From contig NC_039492.1 in assembly GCF_003590095.1 (NCBI RefSeq), positions 3,782,001-3,846,000 of the forward strand: a stretch of DNA of 64,000 nt, in the 5' to 3' direction. The position numbers were made by a program, and so were the translations under genes. Positions 61,206 through 64,000 of this stretch are shown here, piece after piece. A model generated the notes under the pieces. The model did not search any database, was not told where the DNA came from, and was given only the letters and a program-made list of their open reading frames with translations. Every line of letters begins with the position of its first letter. Within the stretch, counting starts at the first letter, position 1. The DNA is from Trichoplusia ni (lineage: Eukaryota; Arthropoda; Insecta; Lepidoptera; Noctuidae).

Positions 61206-61433
61206 TTACATATTATTTAACAAGTACTTTTTAAGTCTCCGTTTGAATTTTTGTTTATTTGTTTCTTGTCTGATATCTGCTGGCAAACTGTTCAACAGAT
61301 ATGGTAAGCGTTTCTTTAATGTTCTGTCGCCGTAATAGTTAATTACTCTAGGAACGTCAAATTTACCAGCAGACATCAGGCGCGTGTTGTGGCCAGTGTT
61401 AACCATTGATAGGTTGTGCTCTTCTTTGCCATG
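61206..61433 (-). pseudogene. LINE reverse transcriptase C-terminal remnant
   Basis: Minus-strand frame reading HNTRLMSAGKFDVPRVINYY, RTLKKRLPYLLNSLPADIRQ, KQKFKRRLKKYLLNNM then stop. The pattern HNTR...P......G.RT......L.N.LP..IR......FK..LK..L is the usual extreme C-terminus of Jockey/CR1-type LINE ORF2 proteins. An in-frame stop lies just upstream of QHGKEEHN, so only this tail survives (5' truncation is normal for LINE insertions). The sequence down to about 61080 may be its 3' UTR. Confidence 0.65.
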
Positions 61434-61437
61434 CTGA

Positions 61438-61478
61438 TTCTACATTTTTATTCGTTCATGTTCTACATTTTTATTCGT
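61438..61478. repeat. Short tandem duplication of TTCTACATTTTTATTCGT
   Basis: An 18-bp unit at 61438-61455 and again at 61461-61478, period 23 bp. It sits at the junction upstream of the LINE remnant. Confidence 0.6.
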
Positions 61479-61534
61479 GTCATTCAAGGAAATGTAGGTG
61501 ACGTAATAAAAGTGAAGTATGTAAATGTTAAGTA

Positions 61535-61625
61535 AAGTGTGCGATGCGCGCAGCTTGCGGCGTGTCGCGCAGCGTGACGTCGCGCCCACTCCTGCGCAGC
61601 CGATGCCGGCGACACGTATGCTGTG
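61535..61625. promoter_or_regulatory. CpG-rich patch
   Basis: GATGCGCGCAGCTTGCGGCG, GTGTCGCGCAGCGTGACGTC and GCAGCCGATGCCGGCGACAC. Contains TGACGTCG (CRE-like). Next to the LINE remnant. Confidence 0.2.
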
Positions 61626-62339
61626 GATCATAGAGATTTGATCACTCGATGCTAGAGGAATGTTAGGATGTATGAATGGAGGTTTCGTTTTAGTTATTTC
61701 TTTATTAATTACTGGCTGATCCGAGGACAGTATGCTGGGTGGTATTTTAAGTGGTTATTATAAGTACTTATAAATAGGTAATGAGTCTTTTTATTTTTAT
61801 ATGTTCTTAAATCGATGATAATGAACAGTAACTTATATAATAAGTGGTTTTTTTTGGATCATGTGTGATGATAAAGGATTCTGGTGGAACTGGTATAAAT
61901 GAAAGTGATAGGTGACGCGGAAGAATCTTGTGTTTATGAAAGATCATTTAACAAAAACCAGGAACTTATGTCTCGAAATTAAATACTCTTTTTACAAAAA
62001 GGTGAAGCAGAGGTTACCGAGTTCAAGTGAAGATGTTGTGTAATCATACACAAAATTTTCCTCTTTTCGACTTTATTCTCACTGCCATAAATTCGACAAT
62101 TTAAAGAGGTCTTGATCTAGCAATAATGTAATAGACAACCTCATTTAATTAATATTTATGTACACCTACAAAAATCATTAACATAATTCAGCTCAAAGAA
62201 ATTTCCTCTCACAAATATTTCGACAAAAATACCGCCACAATTATGCAGATTACACCGAATAAAATAGATTCGTCTATTATGAGAATGGTTTAATTTAAAT
62301 AATATAGCAGTTAATATAATATTAATTCAATTGTCAGTT

Positions 62340-62460
62340 GTGCTTCCCACGTATGGTAATAGTGTCGGCGGGGTGCGGCGCGTGCGCAGGCCGCCATGCT
62401 GCGACTCACGCGCAAATGAACAGCCTTCCTTAAGTGCGCCGTGATGGTGACCAGGGCATT
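62340..62460. promoter_or_regulatory. CpG-rich patch
   Basis: GTCGGCGGGGTGCGGCGCGT, GCGCAGGCCGCCATGCTGCG and AAGTGCGCCGTGATGG. Contains GCCGCCAT (YY1/Pho core type). Confidence 0.2.
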
Positions 62461-62744
62461 AGGGTGTAAAGTGACAAATAAAAATTATAGTTAATGGTGA
62501 ATGGATCCTTATAGCTTCAGTTTATAACTACAAGGTGCTCTGTAGAATGTGGACAAGCAAGCATCCTTGCATACCTACCTACCGTGTAAGAACAGAATTA
62601 CTTGCGAAATAAGCAAATACAATTTTGTGCTAATTGTAGATATAAAAAAGATTTGTCATGTAATGGGAGAAAATGAGCGACAGTATAGACATTCATTTCG
62701 GACCTTCTAAATACTGTATTGTGTACGGGTGTCACCTTATTACT

Positions 62745-62885
62745 ATTATTCCTTCAAGAACGTGTGTTGCGGGTTGCACTCGTGGATCACATATATACTT
62801 GTCCTACGCAGGAATCGAATCCGTGACACGACGCGCTCAGTCGGTTCGGCGTGGTGACCTCAACGACAAGGCTATTCATTGTCGC
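62745..62885 (-). repeat. tRNA-derived SINE copy
   Basis: On the minus strand: TAGCCTTGTCGTTGAGGTCA, CCGACTGAGCGCGTCGTGTC, B box GGATTCGATTCCTGCGTAGG, then ACAAGTATATATGTGATCCA. Overlapping open frames on both strands are spurious. Confidence 0.65.
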
Positions 62886-63474
62886 CATATTTTTCTTTTT
62901 CAGCAATTAAATATTGATATTAAATCTATAATTAATACAATAATTTGAACAGTTGGTCTCCCTACCGCCAGTCTATCGCAGTAATGTGACAATACGCGTC
63001 GCAGTCCGCTTACATCTGCACGTCTATCGAATGAATAAACAATTGTGCGCATTGCATTCACTTTACAAGCTGCCACTAACATAACTTCACAAATTTACTG
63101 CTATTGTAAAATATTTTGATGTCACCAATGTGGGAAGGAGCTCTCTGATTTTATTATCATTGAATTTTAATAAAACATCACTTTATTACCGTGTTTCGTT
63201 ATGATGTGTTTTGTAGCTTGTGGAATTGTCTTGGTTTGTCTTAGACTGTTATATTCGTATATCATTTGTCTGTGTTAGCTCCAATGCAGATATTATAATT
63301 TAGTAACTAGACTACAGTAGTTTGTCTGCCGTTGGGATTCTGTGCTTTGGGTAGTATAATGCTACTCGCTCATGCTGTTTAACAATGTAGTAAGGACACG
63401 AGTGTTCTAACACAAGGGTCTGCGTCCTCTCGTAATCATTTTTAGAAATCCGCATCCATAAGGTAAAAGTGAGT

Positions 63475-63640
63475 CTTTATTACTGTCTGTATGTCCGTCC
63501 ATCCGTCAACATGCTGTATATCACGAACCGTGATATCTCCATGGCTGAAGTGAGTTATTTGTTGATTATGTATGTATTTCTGCTGCCGCTATAACAACGA
63601 CTTAAATAAAGGTCGAGTCTAAACAACGGCTGTTACGGTC
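63475..63640 (-). repeat. Retroelement tail fragment, same family as 51795
   Basis: GTCTGTATGTCCGTCCATCC, GCTGTATATCACGAACCGTG and TTCTGCTGCCGCTATAACAA are the reverse complement of the family. A separate LINE-type 3' end (ATTCAAATTCAAATTAATTT) follows at 63652. Confidence 0.65.
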
Positions 63641-64000
63641 ATAAATATGACATTCAAATTCAAATTAATTTATTTGTTAAACATAGGTGGTACACTTGGT
63701 GGAAAATCCAATCGATTTAACACACGTTTCAAAACAAATAGGCTTAGAGATAACTTCTTCGACCTACTTGTACGGAACCGTCTGTGTCTCGAGGCTGAAT
63801 TGCACTTGACTTGTTAAAGTTTTTAATATTGCGTTATAGGCATATTTCAGCCGTGATCGATCAAAATCGAGAATCAGGTTGCTAGTCTTTTATTGAACCC
63901 TACTATACTTTCACATTGAGATTTTTGCACAATCCTTGTACCTATTAATATCTACTATTATTTAAATTCTAACCTTTTAAGACTTTTAAGACAAGTATAT

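Overview
This is an AT-rich (roughly two-thirds A+T by eye) animal genomic window with intron-split genes and many short tRNA-derived and LINE-derived repeats. The repeat families, such as SINEs with a GGTTCGATCCC B box followed by a GTCGGGTCAA body and a 'CAAGTGCGAGTCGGACTCGC' retroelement tail, are ones I associate with moth and butterfly genomes. I therefore read it as a nuclear chromosome segment of a lepidopteran insect; the species cannot be told from the sequence.

Only one protein-coding gene is well supported: an aristaless-type (al) paired-like homeobox gene on the minus strand. Four coding exons (18191-18393, 17626-17671, 13466-13659, 12821-13214) join through consensus splice sites into a 278-residue protein. 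It begins MGVSE (Drosophila Aristaless begins MGISE), has a complete 60-residue homeodomain with Gln50, two al-type linker motifs, a run of five 7-residue Ser/Pro repeats and a C-terminal OAR domain. A splice acceptor 47 bases upstream of the ATG implies a non-coding first exon. A good donor (28123/28122) just downstream of a CpG-rich segment (28280-28450) is my best candidate, giving a transcription unit of about 15.8 kb. Lepidoptera are known to carry two al paralogues (al1 and al2, implicated in appendage and wing colour patterning); I cannot tell which this is.

Layout. 1-12570: region 3' of al, no gene, repeat fragments, a few GC-rich islands and a cluster of TATCGATA motifs (10525-10873). 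12575-28330: the al transcription unit, including a CpG-rich island in intron 2. 28450-64000: about 35 kb without a convincing protein gene. It holds one tRNA-Thr gene (48708-48781), several SINE copies, LINE 3' fragments (one still encoding a reverse-transcriptase C-terminal tail, 61206-61433), a perfect 28-bp hairpin (28827-28888) and scattered CpG-rich islands that are candidate cis-regulatory elements.

The most unusual pattern is a dispersed repeat: eight copies of a ~50-bp imperfect palindrome (consensus arms close to GTGGAAGCGAGAYGGCGCTC and its complement). At least five share a conserved one-sided tail, so it is an oriented mobile or RNA-forming element rather than chance palindromes. 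I do not recall a name for it.
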